The notes beneath the pieces were generated by a model. It did no database searches, was not told the DNA's origin, and saw only the letters and a list, made by a program, of their open reading frames with translations. A stretch of 50,251 bases of DNA from a virus. Positions 30,659-39,395 of this stretch are shown one piece after another. The translations under genes were made by a program, and so were the position numbers. Each line of letters begins with the position of its first letter. Positions within the stretch are counted from its first letter, which is position 1. The DNA lies in the IMG/VR virus record IMGVR_UViG_3300022208_000006, positions 1 to 50,251 of that record. One strand, written 5' to 3'.

Positions 30659-32573
30659 AAGAGACGAAGATGCCTGCAAGCACTTCCTAAAAGCATACAA
30701 GCACCAGTGGGACTTAAACCAGACCGCAAGAGAAAGCTACGACAATGACATAGAATACTACACCGGCTACAGGAACGAAAACGACTATCCTTTAGCTTAT
30801 AACATGACGTTCCCCCAACTGCTTCCACGCATAATGACCATGCTATCCCGTATGCTTGAGCAGATATATCAGGGCGGGGCTTCCGATTTGGTAGGGGTAA
30901 GACCGAGAAAGAGGTCTGATGTCGAACGAGCGCCGAGAGTACAGGGGTTACTTAATTATCAGTTGGAAACCTTAAACGACATTGACTGTGCCGGTAGTTC
31001 GTACCTGTTTAACTTTCAATGGATGTGCAACGCTTTAAGTTGGGGAACCGGTATATCGAAGGTGTACTGGCGAAAAGAAGAACGCATTTCTCCGAAGAAA
31101 ATCCCGTACCCGGTTCCAGTTCGTGACAGGATGGGCAGGACTGTCGGCATTGATTGGAAGTCCATCACTCAACAAGCGCCCCAGATAGTCTATGACGCTC
31201 CATACGCAGAGGTTTTGCACAATAAACTGTTCGTACCTCATCCTCACTACAAGAACATACAGCAGATGCCTTTCGTGTTCTGTGTGTATCGCAGGTCTAT
31301 GGATTATCTTCATAAAAGAGCAAAGGAAGGAATCTATAAGAACATAAAGGAATTAGGCTGGTCTTCAAAGGCGGGCGTGTCTTCGGGTGTTCAGTATGCG
31401 GAAGACTCGATGGAGGCGTTTTCAAAATCGTTGGAGATAGAAAACTACATCGACATCGCAGAACTCGAAACCGACAGGATGGCTCCGAGGGTAGATGTTG
31501 TCGAGGGTTACGGAAAATACATATTCCCGGAGGACGAATCGGCTTATGAGGTTGGTAGTGGGGTTAAAATCAAGGGCAAAGAAAGCGAAGCGATTGTTCA
31601 CATCGGTAACTACAAGACGCTTCTTTCGATACAGAAGAACACATACGGGTACAAACCCTTTTTCAACATAGGGGCTTACAGGCATCCCGAACTGTTCTGG
31701 GACATGGGCATTATCCGTTTGGGCAAAGCGATACAGGAACAGTACGATACTTTGGCGAATACGAGATACCAGGGCGCATTGATGCAGGTCAACCCTATGC
31801 TTCTGATGGAGGCAGATGCAGACATACCGTTAGAGGCTATGATCTGGAAACCGTTCGGGTTTGTGCCGGGAGGTCTTGAGGGCGGGATTGAACAGATTAA
31901 GACATTGACCATCCCCGACAACTACGGTGCAACCTTTAGGGAGCAGGAAGAATTTTTCAAGTCCACGATAGAAGACATGACCGGCATGTACAGGTACAAC
32001 ATGGGGGCTACTCCTGTACGCCAGGAGAACGTAGGCACGATTCATTCCCTTCAGGCAATGGGTGAGTCAAGGATAAAGCTTTTATTGATGACAATGGACT
32101 ATCAGGGCTTCCAACCGCTTCTTAAATACATGATGCTTCTGAACACATGGCACTTACCCGATAATTTCGAGGCAAGGATAAGCGGCGGTCAAGCAGGTCA
32201 GGGGCCGCAGTTTGCCCCGTTATTCGCAGGGGACATACACCCCGACTACGACTTTACGGCAAGATACACGGCAATGGAACCTTCCCTTGGTCGTCACTAC
32301 AAGGCACAGCAGTTACTTCAGTTCTCACAGATTTGGGCGCAGAGTCCGTACTTACAGCAGTATGAATGGATGCGGTCTATCATGGAACTGTTCGACTTTG
32401 CAGACACGGATAAGTACCTGAAATCTCCGCAACAGGTTCAGCAGGAACAACAGCAGATGCTTCAGTCTCAAATTCAGATGAAAGCAATGGAGTTGCAGGG
32501 GGAAGACAAATTAGCGGCAAATCAGGCAAAGAGAGATTTAGAGAGGGACATAGCAAAGGCATTACTTAAATAA
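30651..32573 (+). CDS. Portal protein
   Basis: 640 residues from ATG 30651. Placed between terminase and scaffold/capsid genes; has the long alpha/beta build of portals with an N-terminal helical region, YIFPEDESAYEV-type wing strands, a central QEQYDTLANTRYQG helix (near 372), and a Gln-rich C-terminal barrel helix (QQVQQEQQQMLQSQIQMKAM). Portals form the dodecameric DNA gate. No short signature motif; call is by size, order and helix layout. Confidence 0.75.
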   Translation: MNKRDEDACKHFLKAYKHQWDLNQTARESYDNDIEYYTGYRNENDYPLAYNMTFPQLLPRIMTMLSRMLEQIYQGGASDLVGVRPRKRSDVERAPRVQGLLNYQLETLNDIDCAGSSYLFNFQWMCNALSWGTGISKVYWRKEERISPKKIPYPVPVRDRMGRTVGIDWKSITQQAPQIVYDAPYAEVLHNKLFVPHPHYKNIQQMPFVFCVYRRSMDYLHKRAKEGIYKNIKELGWSSKAGVSSGVQYAEDSMEAFSKSLEIENYIDIAELETDRMAPRVDVVEGYGKYIFPEDESAYEVGSGVKIKGKESEAIVHIGNYKTLLSIQKNTYGYKPFFNIGAYRHPELFWDMGIIRLGKAIQEQYDTLANTRYQGALMQVNPMLLMEADADIPLEAMIWKPFGFVPGGLEGGIEQIKTLTIPDNYGATFREQEEFFKSTIEDMTGMYRYNMGATPVRQENVGTIHSLQAMGESRIKLLLMTMDYQGFQPLLKYMMLLNTWHLPDNFEARISGGQAGQGPQFAPLFAGDIHPDYDFTARYTAMEPSLGRHYKAQQLLQFSQIWAQSPYLQQYEWMRSIMELFDFADTDKYLKSPQQVQQEQQQMLQSQIQMKAMELQGEDKLAANQAKRDLERDIAKALLK

Positions 32574-32582
32574 GGGGGAATG

Positions 32583-32855
32583 ATGAAACGATTCTTATTG
32601 TTTGAAGGTTACCATTATTATCCACAGGGCGGGTGGGGAGATTTTGTTAAAGATTTTGATACTTTTGAAGAAGCCAAACAGAATATTAATACAACTAATG
32701 ATTTATGGAATCAGATAGTAGATTTAGAAACAGGTGAGATTGAGGAAGTGTACGCTACGGAAAAAATGATTCCAATATCCGAAGAAGAAGGACGTAAACT
32801 TTGCAAGGAATTGATTGATAAGGGATATATTTCGTTTAGAAAAGAGGGGGAATGA
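32583..32855 (+). CDS. Small hypothetical protein
   Basis: 90 residues, second ATG of ATGATG behind AAGGGGGA. FEGYHYYPQGGWGDFVKDF then TFEEAKQNI resembles a small alpha/beta protein found across phages. First of three neighbouring genes with the same GAGGGGGAATGATG start, probably an exchangeable insert between portal and scaffold. Confidence 0.5.
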   Translation: MKRFLLFEGYHYYPQGGWGDFVKDFDTFEEAKQNINTTNDLWNQIVDLETGEIEEVYATEKMIPISEEEGRKLCKELIDKGYISFRKEGE

Positions 32856-33052
32856 TGGGAGAAAAACATAAATCAAAAATACCATACGATATCCTTGGTG
32901 AAATACTAAAAGCGTATGAATTTGGAAGAAAAGAAGATTTAGAATTATATTCTAATGATTATATCGCAAGTAGTAGTTTTACAAGACAACTTGAAATTTG
33001 GGCTAATTGGACAGATATATTTGAAATTAGAGACAAATTGAGGGGGGAATGA
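32855..33052 (+). CDS. Small hypothetical protein
   Basis: 65 residues; second ATG of ATGATG behind GAGGGGGA. Helical (YDILGEILKAYEFGRKEDL). Its coding region is more A/T-rich than portal and capsid genes, consistent with transfer. Confidence 0.45.
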   Translation: MGEKHKSKIPYDILGEILKAYEFGRKEDLELYSNDYIASSSFTRQLEIWANWTDIFEIRDKLRGE

Positions 33053-33414
33053 TGGAACAGACTCACGGCAGTTGGGGTAACAGAACAAGGATATTCAAAT
33101 GGGATGGAGGTCTTGTTACCTTTTTAGACCTTGTGCCAAACCAGAGATGCAGTTGGCATTTTCACAAGAGGACTTTCAATCAGTTCTATGTGATTCGGGG
33201 TGAGTTGGGTATTAAGACAGACAAGGGATATATTACAAAACTTACGAAAGGTCAGGCGTTTACGGTAGAACCTGAAGTCAAACATGAGTTTCAGACATAT
33301 GACGAACCAACGGAAGTAATTGAGATTGCATGGACTGAATATGATGTTGACGATATTTTTCGGCAGACATTGGGGGGAGCATTAACCGAATATGATAAAA
33401 AAGCTACTCACTAG
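33052..33414 (+). CDS. Cupin-fold protein
   Basis: 120 residues. CSWHFHKRTFNQFYVIRGEL gives the first cupin motif (G/H-x-H-x3-4-E type, here H-x-H with Gln in place of Glu). LTKGQAFTVEPEVKHEFQT gives the second. Cupins bind sugars or catalyse isomerisation and oxidation; a sugar-isomerase-like or sensory role is possible. An enzyme fold among head genes is unexpected. Confidence 0.7.
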   Translation: MEQTHGSWGNRTRIFKWDGGLVTFLDLVPNQRCSWHFHKRTFNQFYVIRGELGIKTDKGYITKLTKGQAFTVEPEVKHEFQTYDEPTEVIEIAWTEYDVDDIFRQTLGGALTEYDKKATH

Positions 33415-33736
33415 TATATCCGTTGACCTTTTTAAGACCGAGGACAGAACCGGCAACCTGATGAAGTACGCAAGGATGCGTGAACAACCCGGCTGGAAAG
33501 TTCATCAGATGTTGTTAGTAGCAATAGCAAATAAGATGTCAGAGCATATGCTGAGTGAACAGTTCGCAAAGCTAAGTGCTGAAGATATGAAGACCAATCA
33601 AAAGGCGTTCTATTTCACAAAGGAGATTATCGACTTTTTAATAGACCCATTGAAGGTCGCAAAACAACTTGCAAAGATAGCTTTGCATAACGAAAAGATG
33701 GGAGCAACCGTAGGGCAACCGAACCGGAAGTCATAA
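33392..33736 (+). CDS. Hypothetical protein upstream of scaffold
   Basis: 114 residues, overlapping the cupin gene by 23 nt; weak binding site. Helical and basic throughout. Possibly a head-assembly accessory protein by position; no motif recognised. Confidence 0.45.
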   Translation: MIKKLLTSISVDLFKTEDRTGNLMKYARMREQPGWKVHQMLLVAIANKMSEHMLSEQFAKLSAEDMKTNQKAFYFTKEIIDFLIDPLKVAKQLAKIALHNEKMGATVGQPNRKS

Positions 33737-33762
33737 GGGAGTGACCAAAAAAGGAGAGAAGC

Positions 33763-34518
33763 ATGGCAGAACAACCTACAGTGAAGGAACCCGCAGTGGA
33801 ACCGACACAAACACCTGAAAGTGCGTCAAGTGACATTCTTGCAAAACTAAAAGAATTGGAAATCAACGACCCGAAGAAACTTGAGAACATGGCAATTGCC
33901 TCATCTCAGGCAGGGAAGTTAGCCAACGACTTGGGATTGACACGGCAAGAATTGGCAGGAGTGAAAGAAGAACTTGCGAGAATTACGCAAAATTCGTCCC
34001 AACCCTATGACTTTAACCAAGAAATAGATGTTGGGAGTGTTGTACGCAAGGAAGCCAAAATAGCTTCAAAGGAAGCTATCACGGAATACATGAAGGAATT
34101 TCAGGAACAACAGACGAAAGCAACCGAGGCATATTATCAGGACATGGGCAAGATTCAGAATGATAGAAGATACGGGGTTTTGAAAGACCCGTTTGAAGAA
34201 CACATGAAAAGCCTTGACGTCCAGAATAAAATCAGGAGTGGTCGTACGACCATAACTGAGGAATACTCCAAGATAAGAGATGCCTATATTGACATTCTTG
34301 AAGAAAACCTTGACAAAATCGGGAAGACAACCCCGGTTAAATCTCCGCACTTGGAGACAGGTGATACACACATAGTTCCCATGCCAACCACGGATGAAGA
34401 CAAGAAAGATAAAATTAAAAACATAACAGATCCGGGTAAAGGCTGGAGTGGTACTAACGAAAATATACAGGAATTAGTAAAAACGTTTATGTCCGGCGAC
34501 CCGATCTTTAGGCGATAG
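33763..34518 (+). CDS. Scaffolding-like protein
   Basis: 251 residues immediately before the capsid gene. Disordered Pro/Glu/Thr N-terminus, long charged helical region (residues 25-190, e.g. LTRQELAGVKEELARITQ), and a basic/aromatic C-terminal tail. This composition and position fit a phage scaffold that guides capsid assembly and is then removed. Confidence 0.65.
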   Translation: MAEQPTVKEPAVEPTQTPESASSDILAKLKELEINDPKKLENMAIASSQAGKLANDLGLTRQELAGVKEELARITQNSSQPYDFNQEIDVGSVVRKEAKIASKEAITEYMKEFQEQQTKATEAYYQDMGKIQNDRRYGVLKDPFEEHMKSLDVQNKIRSGRTTITEEYSKIRDAYIDILEENLDKIGKTTPVKSPHLETGDTHIVPMPTTDEDKKDKIKNITDPGKGWSGTNENIQELVKTFMSGDPIFRR

Positions 34519-34529
34519 GAGAAAGATTA

Positions 34530-35717
34530 ATGGGCGTAGGTAATATGGTAATAGTGAGTGATGCTTACAGTACTCAGTCAATTACTGGGAGTACCAATAA
34601 GCGTGACGTATCCGATCTGCTCGACCTTTGGGCGCATCGTGATACTCCACTCTTAAACAGAATTAAATGGGCAAGTGAATCCGGTGGTCTTCAGAGAGAA
34701 TGGCTGTCGGAACATCTTGGCTTCGGTTACATTCAGACAAGCGGCACGATTGCAAGTGACGCCGGGAATTTTGTGCCGACAACTTCCGGTACTGGTCTTG
34801 CTACCACGGAAGTTATTAAGCAGGTGCAGGTCGGTTCGCTTCTGTATGCCCATGTGAGTGGCGATGCCGGTCATATGTGGGCAACGGTTGTGTCGGTTGC
34901 TTCGGCATCATGTCTGATTGAAATCAGCCAGCTTGTAGCTACCTCATCGGCAATTGCGGCAAGTACCAAGCTTTACATAGTTGGACATTTCGTGAACGAA
35001 GGTTCAGACCCGTTCCCTGACACTTCACGGACGAGAAACATCCTGTCCAACAACTTTGCGATTCTTCGCAAGGACATTAAAATTACGGGTTCTATGGCTG
35101 CAACGGATATGTACGCAGTCGGGAACGAACCTTCGCATCAGATGGCAATGAGGCTCTTGGAGATGCAGTTTGAGCGTGAGAGGTCTATCCTGTACTCTTA
35201 CACTGCGGCAAGGGATGCTTCACAGCAGGCACTTATGAACGGTGTCATGGGCTTCATTACCCAAAATAGTGTTACGGGTTCAAATATAGACACAACCACT
35301 ACAACATTGATCGAATCGACCTTTAATAATGTGGTTGCGGCATGTTGGGAGAACGGAGGTACTCCCAATGTTTTTGTGGGCAACGTAAAGCAGATGCGGT
35401 TGTTCACCGATTGGGACGATTCAAAGATTCGTACACGTCCTGATTCAAGGGTAGGCGGTCATTGGATTACTTCTTATCTCTCAGATACAGGTCTTGAGAT
35501 TGACCTTCTGCCGTTACGTCATGCACCGATGAACCTTGGGTTTGTGCTTGACACCAACCTTATGTCTCTTGTTCCGAAGAAGGGACGTAAACTGATAATC
35601 GAAAAAGCTGCCCCGGCAGCTACAGACTATGATCTGTGGATGCTCTTGAGTGAATACACCCTTGAACTACGCAAGTACGATATGGGCGCACACGGGATGT
35701 TCACGAAGCTTAGTTAG
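34530..35717 (+). CDS. Major capsid protein, SU10/DUF5309 type
   Basis: 395 residues, AGGAGAAAGATTA before ATG. The start (DAYSTQSITGSTNKRDVSDL), the RDTPLLNRI segment and the C-terminal YTLELRKYDMGAHGMFTKL are hallmarks of the DUF5309 family, which includes the SU10 podophage capsid protein. It is expected to have the HK97 fold. Followed by a terminator-like hairpin, usual after highly expressed capsid genes. Confidence 0.8.
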   Translation: MGVGNMVIVSDAYSTQSITGSTNKRDVSDLLDLWAHRDTPLLNRIKWASESGGLQREWLSEHLGFGYIQTSGTIASDAGNFVPTTSGTGLATTEVIKQVQVGSLLYAHVSGDAGHMWATVVSVASASCLIEISQLVATSSAIAASTKLYIVGHFVNEGSDPFPDTSRTRNILSNNFAILRKDIKITGSMAATDMYAVGNEPSHQMAMRLLEMQFERERSILYSYTAARDASQQALMNGVMGFITQNSVTGSNIDTTTTTLIESTFNNVVAACWENGGTPNVFVGNVKQMRLFTDWDDSKIRTRPDSRVGGHWITSYLSDTGLEIDLLPLRHAPMNLGFVLDTNLMSLVPKKGRKLIIEKAAPAATDYDLWMLLSEYTLELRKYDMGAHGMFTKLS

Positions 35718-35720
35718 TAT

Positions 35721-35745
35721 AACGGCCTTTGGGGGCGTTGTTTTT
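35721..35745 (+). terminator. Terminator-like hairpin after the capsid gene
   Basis: AACG(G)CC pairs with GGGCGTT (one bulge) over a short loop and is followed by GTTTTT. It probably ends a fraction of the capsid transcripts. Confidence 0.5.
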
Positions 35746-35782
35746 CCGGCCGGAACAGGGTGGTAGTACCCCCGCTACCACC
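35744..35782 (+). repeat. Tandem hairpins downstream of the capsid gene
   Basis: TTCCGGCCGGAA is a 12-bp perfect palindrome (35744-35755). GGTGGTAG (35759-35766) pairs with CTACCACC (35775-35782) over an 8-nt C-rich loop. Together with the terminator there are three stem structures in 62 nt, which may protect the capsid message. Confidence 0.55.
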
Positions 35783-35795
35783 CAAACTTAAAATA

Positions 35796-36119
35796 ATGCC
35801 AAACAAACGAACAATACAGAAGATTCTTGAGGCGAATAAAGAAAAAGGATTCGTCAAAAGAATATTAAATCCAGAAAAATATCCTACATTGCCATTGGGT
35901 GATGGGAGGTCTGGAACCCATTTAATGAGTTGGGGAAAAATAGATGATAAATATGTAGTATTCCCAACAATTTTATATGATGAAGGTGTTGGTTTAAGAA
36001 GATTTAGTCCTTCTGAAGCGTTGAGTCATGTAATGCAAACTGATAATTTCATAGAATTTAATACACCAGAAGAAGCTGACTGGTTTTCCAAAAATTATAA
36101 AAGAGTTTGGGGAAAATAG
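35796..36119 (+). CDS. Phage structural/ejection-associated domain protein
   Basis: 107 residues from ATG 35796. FVKRILNPEKYPTLPLGDGR, then STH-like GTHLMSWGKIDDKYVVFPTI and EEADWFSKNYKRVWGK, resembles a domain found in phage internal virion proteins, often fused to lysozymes, but here stand-alone. More A/T-rich than its neighbours. Stop overlaps the GTG of the next gene. Confidence 0.5.
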   Translation: MPNKRTIQKILEANKEKGFVKRILNPEKYPTLPLGDGRSGTHLMSWGKIDDKYVVFPTILYDEGVGLRRFSPSEALSHVMQTDNFIEFNTPEEADWFSKNYKRVWGK

Positions 36120-37351
36120 TGGAACAACCCACTTACGAACAGTGCATAAACGAATGTCCCAACCTTGAGAAAGTTGTGAGCAAGGATATGTGGAACTACG
36201 TCACGGGCTGTGACAGGTTCACACAATCCGCAATGCAGGAAAGGTGGGACAGGAACGCAAAGAAGAACTTAAAGAAAATATACCCGAAGCACAAATCCTT
36301 GACTCATGCTTTCCTTGGGTTCGGCAAGGACAAGGCATTGATAGGGGTTGGTGCGGGGCCGAGCTTGAACAATAACATAGATCATCTGGGTGAGATATAT
36401 AGATTCAACGCACAGTTTACCCTTAATAATCAACATTTTATAATCGCCGCATCGAATCATCAGTTCAAGCCGTTACTAAAGAAAGGCATATTCCCGCATT
36501 TCGTGTTTCTTACGGACGGTGGGGATCATATATACGACCAACTCTGTACCGATATTCCGAAATTGGGGCAGGCATCTGTTCTGGTAGCAACGATATTCGC
36601 AGACCATAAGACGGTAAGGGATTGGTGCGGTCAGGGCAGGAACGTATGCTTTACACTTCCCAGCTCTGACAACTACCAACAGATGTTCAAGGACATCATA
36701 GGAGAAAACCCAGAACCCTTAGTTGTGGGAAGTGGCGGGAACGTCCTGAACAATATGTTCGCAACCGGCATAAGGATACTTCATGCACGTTATTTTATGG
36801 CGCTTGGGAATGACCTTAGTTACCCGTATAACCCCGATATTGAGAAGCGAAGACAGATGTTCTATGCCGATGGGGATTATTCCGTAAACATAAAAAAGGG
36901 AGTGGACGAAGCAAAAGACAGGTATGTGTGGTTGGGGTTTAAGATGAGGGACAATCCCTTTGAGCCGGGGAAGAAAATAATAGACTTCGCTCCGGTTAGT
37001 ACGTCCAGGCAGATGTTTGTGTATAAGACCTGGGCGGAACTTCATGTAACCTCATGGGCATCATCAGCACCGAACGACCCGTTTATTTACTTCAACTGTT
37101 CCGAGAGTGGCATTGCGGGAGTGTTGGCGCACAATTACGACTCATACGAGTTACTTGAAGACCCTGACAACTGGTATCTCATAGATGAAGTCCTACCAAA
37201 GAGATGGAGAACGAGGTCTTTTTTACAAGCAGTGAATCAATTTTTGGAGGCTAATTTAATATGCAGAGAAAACATTGCAAGGGAGTCGAGTGTAATTCTT
37301 TCGCCGCACGGGATGGCTGGTGCAAGAAGTGTCGCCCAAAGCATAAGATAA
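36119..37351 (+). CDS. MptE-like / DUF115 protein (glycosyltransferase-type fold)
   Basis: 410 residues, GTG start behind TTGGGG, overlapping the previous TAG. ALIGVGAGPSLNNNIDHL (near 75) and IIAASNHQFKPLLKKGIFPH, then FVFLTDGGDHI, are the Rossmann-like blocks of the MptE-like/DUF115 family, whose members include a pterin pyrophosphokinase and Maf-type flagellin glycosylation proteins. A nucleotide-using role in glycan modification is inferred, given the sulfotransferase downstream. Its last 30 codons overlap another gene. Confidence 0.65.
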   Translation: MEQPTYEQCINECPNLEKVVSKDMWNYVTGCDRFTQSAMQERWDRNAKKNLKKIYPKHKSLTHAFLGFGKDKALIGVGAGPSLNNNIDHLGEIYRFNAQFTLNNQHFIIAASNHQFKPLLKKGIFPHFVFLTDGGDHIYDQLCTDIPKLGQASVLVATIFADHKTVRDWCGQGRNVCFTLPSSDNYQQMFKDIIGENPEPLVVGSGGNVLNNMFATGIRILHARYFMALGNDLSYPYNPDIEKRRQMFYADGDYSVNIKKGVDEAKDRYVWLGFKMRDNPFEPGKKIIDFAPVSTSRQMFVYKTWAELHVTSWASSAPNDPFIYFNCSESGIAGVLAHNYDSYELLEDPDNWYLIDEVLPKRWRTRSFLQAVNQFLEANLICRENIARESSVILSPHGMAGARSVAQSIR

Positions 37352-37476
37352 AGAAAAAGATGTGGCGAATACGAGACAGTTTTCATCCGACCACAAAGAT
37401 AGGCGGGAACGAGGCAAGGCCGCAGGAGTTCAAGTTCAGGAACGGAAGGTTCGGTATAGCCGAGAGGGGGAGATAA
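37261..37476 (+). CDS. Zinc-binding basic protein overlapping 3' end of DUF115 gene
   Basis: 71 residues. GGAGG lies 10 nt before ATG. HCKGVEC and WCKKCRPKHKIKKK give a four-ligand zinc site in a basic context. Starts 91 nt before the end of the upstream gene in another frame, a long overlap. Unknown role. Confidence 0.5.
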   Translation: MQRKHCKGVECNSFAARDGWCKKCRPKHKIKKKMWRIRDSFHPTTKIGGNEARPQEFKFRNGRFGIAERGR

Positions 37477-37676
37477 TGACCATAGGGATGCAATTTGAAG
37501 GAATCTGTATGATGTGCAGAAAGCCGATGCTTGTGCATACGGTTGGCATAGACGGAAAGCAACGCCCGTTCTGCCCTGAATGTCTTGAGTTGGTGGAAGC
37601 AAAGACAAAGATGGCTTTAGAGAAAAGGGGCAAGCAAATCAGGGGCAAGGAGATGAATTTCGGTAAGGCTAAATAA
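37476..37676 (+). CDS. Zinc-ribbon microprotein
   Basis: 66 residues from ATG 37476 (GAGGGGGAGATA; TAATG overlap). CMMC and CPEC form the ribbon, followed by a basic helix (LEKRGKQIRGKEMNF). Links the glycan-type enzyme to the sulfotransferase gene. Confidence 0.5.
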   Translation: MTIGMQFEGICMMCRKPMLVHTVGIDGKQRPFCPECLELVEAKTKMALEKRGKQIRGKEMNFGKAK

Positions 37677-38500
37677 TGGACACATGGCGGATCAGGTCAA
37701 CTCATGTGGGTGTTTACTTTTGGTATGAGTTAAAACACATCATAAGAGACATTGACCATGAATTAGACCTTACCATACTTCCGGGCATACATCGTTCAGG
37801 TACGTCAGTTATTTTTCAATGCTTACATGCGACTGACGGTTTTCAGGAGGAAAACCAATTAAATCTTATCGGTGATCCGCCAACGGAACATAGGCTATGG
37901 AGAATTGCTAATTATCGACTTGCAAAATATTTGGGTGCAACTGTACTCATGCCGGGTTCTGTTCGGGACAAATATATTAGTGATTTTCTTGTCGGCAAGG
38001 TTGACAACGACAAAGAACTGAAACCGGACATAAAGGAAGAAATGGACGAAATGGTTGGTATTTTAAAGTGGCAGAAGTTGAAACTAATAAAAGAACCCAC
38101 ATGCCAACTTTCGCTTCAGACTTGGATAAACAATTACGATTGTTTCAAGAACGCAAAATACATATGGACACGAAGAAACTACAGGGAAGTTGCAAAATCG
38201 TTAGTCCGGCTGAAAGTCGCAGACAGATTGCAGGACGGAAAAATGATACAGACCGGATACAGGGGGGTTCTGACGGTACAGAGGGCAGAGAAGTTATCAA
38301 GATATTGGGACAGTATTTTAGAGAAAATTATGCCGCAGGTCAACCATATAGAGGTTTGGCATCACGACCTTATAAACGACACGAAAAACACGTTTGACAG
38401 GATTTCGGAATTTGTTGGTGCAGAAGTAAACACGGAGGCGTTTGATTTAAAGAAAGTATGGGGGGATATTGAGGTTACAGAACCCAGAAGCGAGGATTGA
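37676..38500 (+). CDS. Sulfotransferase-like protein (PAPS-type P-loop)
   Basis: 274 residues, TAATG overlap at the start. LPGIHRSGTSVIFQCL matches the 5'-phosphosulfate-binding loop (RSGTS), and YIWTRRNYREVAKSL the 3'-phosphate-binding region with Arg and Ser. The remaining helices fit the sulfotransferase fold. It could move sulfate from PAPS to a glycan or protein. Neighbours are the DUF115 and radical SAM genes, so the three may act on one product. Confidence 0.7.
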   Translation: MDTWRIRSTHVGVYFWYELKHIIRDIDHELDLTILPGIHRSGTSVIFQCLHATDGFQEENQLNLIGDPPTEHRLWRIANYRLAKYLGATVLMPGSVRDKYISDFLVGKVDNDKELKPDIKEEMDEMVGILKWQKLKLIKEPTCQLSLQTWINNYDCFKNAKYIWTRRNYREVAKSLVRLKVADRLQDGKMIQTGYRGVLTVQRAEKLSRYWDSILEKIMPQVNHIEVWHHDLINDTKNTFDRISEFVGAEVNTEAFDLKKVWGDIEVTEPRSED

Positions 38501-39386
38501 GAATTGCTCGATTTGCAACGCAAATTGTATCATCTGCCCACGGGAGAAGATGACTCGTCCGAAGATGATAATGACCAACAAGCACTTTGCCCGTCTTGTG
38601 AATCAGGCAAAGGACTTGGGAACAGAGACAATCTCGATATTCGGATTCGGGGAACCCTTAATTGACAAGGACGTTGTGTGGAAGGTTCAGTACTGTTCTA
38701 CCCTTGGGCTTGACACTTTTATCACGACAAACGCTTCACTGCTTAACGTAGACATGGGATACGACCTGATAAGCGCAGGTCTGACACACATAAGGTTTTC
38801 ATGTCATGGAATTGAGAACAACTTTAACAAAGTACACAAAGGACTGAAATGGGATGCTGTAAGCAGGAACATAAGCAATTTCGTTGCAATGAACAGAATC
38901 AAGTTCAACAGCGCAACGATTGTGAGTGTGAGTGTCATACCGATGCACAGGGAGAGTGTGTACGAGATGCGTCAGTTCTGGGAGAAGAAGGTTGACTATC
39001 TTGAGATTTGGAAACCCCATAATTGGGGAGATGCTATGGATTATCGAAAGGGTGAGTCGGTCAAGCAGACTTGCTTTCGCCCTTTTACTGGTCCTCTACA
39101 AATCAACGCTGATGGTACTGTCATGGTATGTTGTTTTGATTTTGATGCCAGCATGGTTGTTGGTTGCACACATTCGCAATCATTGGAGGAAATCATCAAA
39201 GGTACATGGTTCAGGGACGTAAGGGACAGGCACAGAAGGAGAGACTTCAAAGGTCTGCCCTGCGAATCATGCGACCAGTTATATGAGTACGCAAAGGCCG
39301 AAAACCCTTTGCTTTATTCTAATAGAGACAAAGAACGTAAAATAGGCGTGACTTCATCCACGAAGTTCTGCCTGGAATGTAATTAG
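38469..39386 (+). CDS. Radical SAM/SPASM-domain enzyme
   Basis: 305 residues, TTG start behind GGGGGGATA. CNANCIIC is the CX3CX2C motif for the SAM-binding 4Fe-4S cluster; FGFGEPLID is the GGEP-like motif. The C-terminal part (CFRPF, VMVCCFDFD, CESC and a last CLEC) supplies Cys for auxiliary clusters of SPASM type. Such enzymes modify peptides or small molecules. It overlaps the sulfotransferase gene and directly precedes a Cys/Gly-rich virion-type protein. Confidence 0.8.
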   Translation: MRLQNPEARIENCSICNANCIICPREKMTRPKMIMTNKHFARLVNQAKDLGTETISIFGFGEPLIDKDVVWKVQYCSTLGLDTFITTNASLLNVDMGYDLISAGLTHIRFSCHGIENNFNKVHKGLKWDAVSRNISNFVAMNRIKFNSATIVSVSVIPMHRESVYEMRQFWEKKVDYLEIWKPHNWGDAMDYRKGESVKQTCFRPFTGPLQINADGTVMVCCFDFDASMVVGCTHSQSLEEIIKGTWFRDVRDRHRRRDFKGLPCESCDQLYEYAKAENPLLYSNRDKERKIGVTSSTKFCLECN

Positions 39387-39395
39387 GAGGATTAA

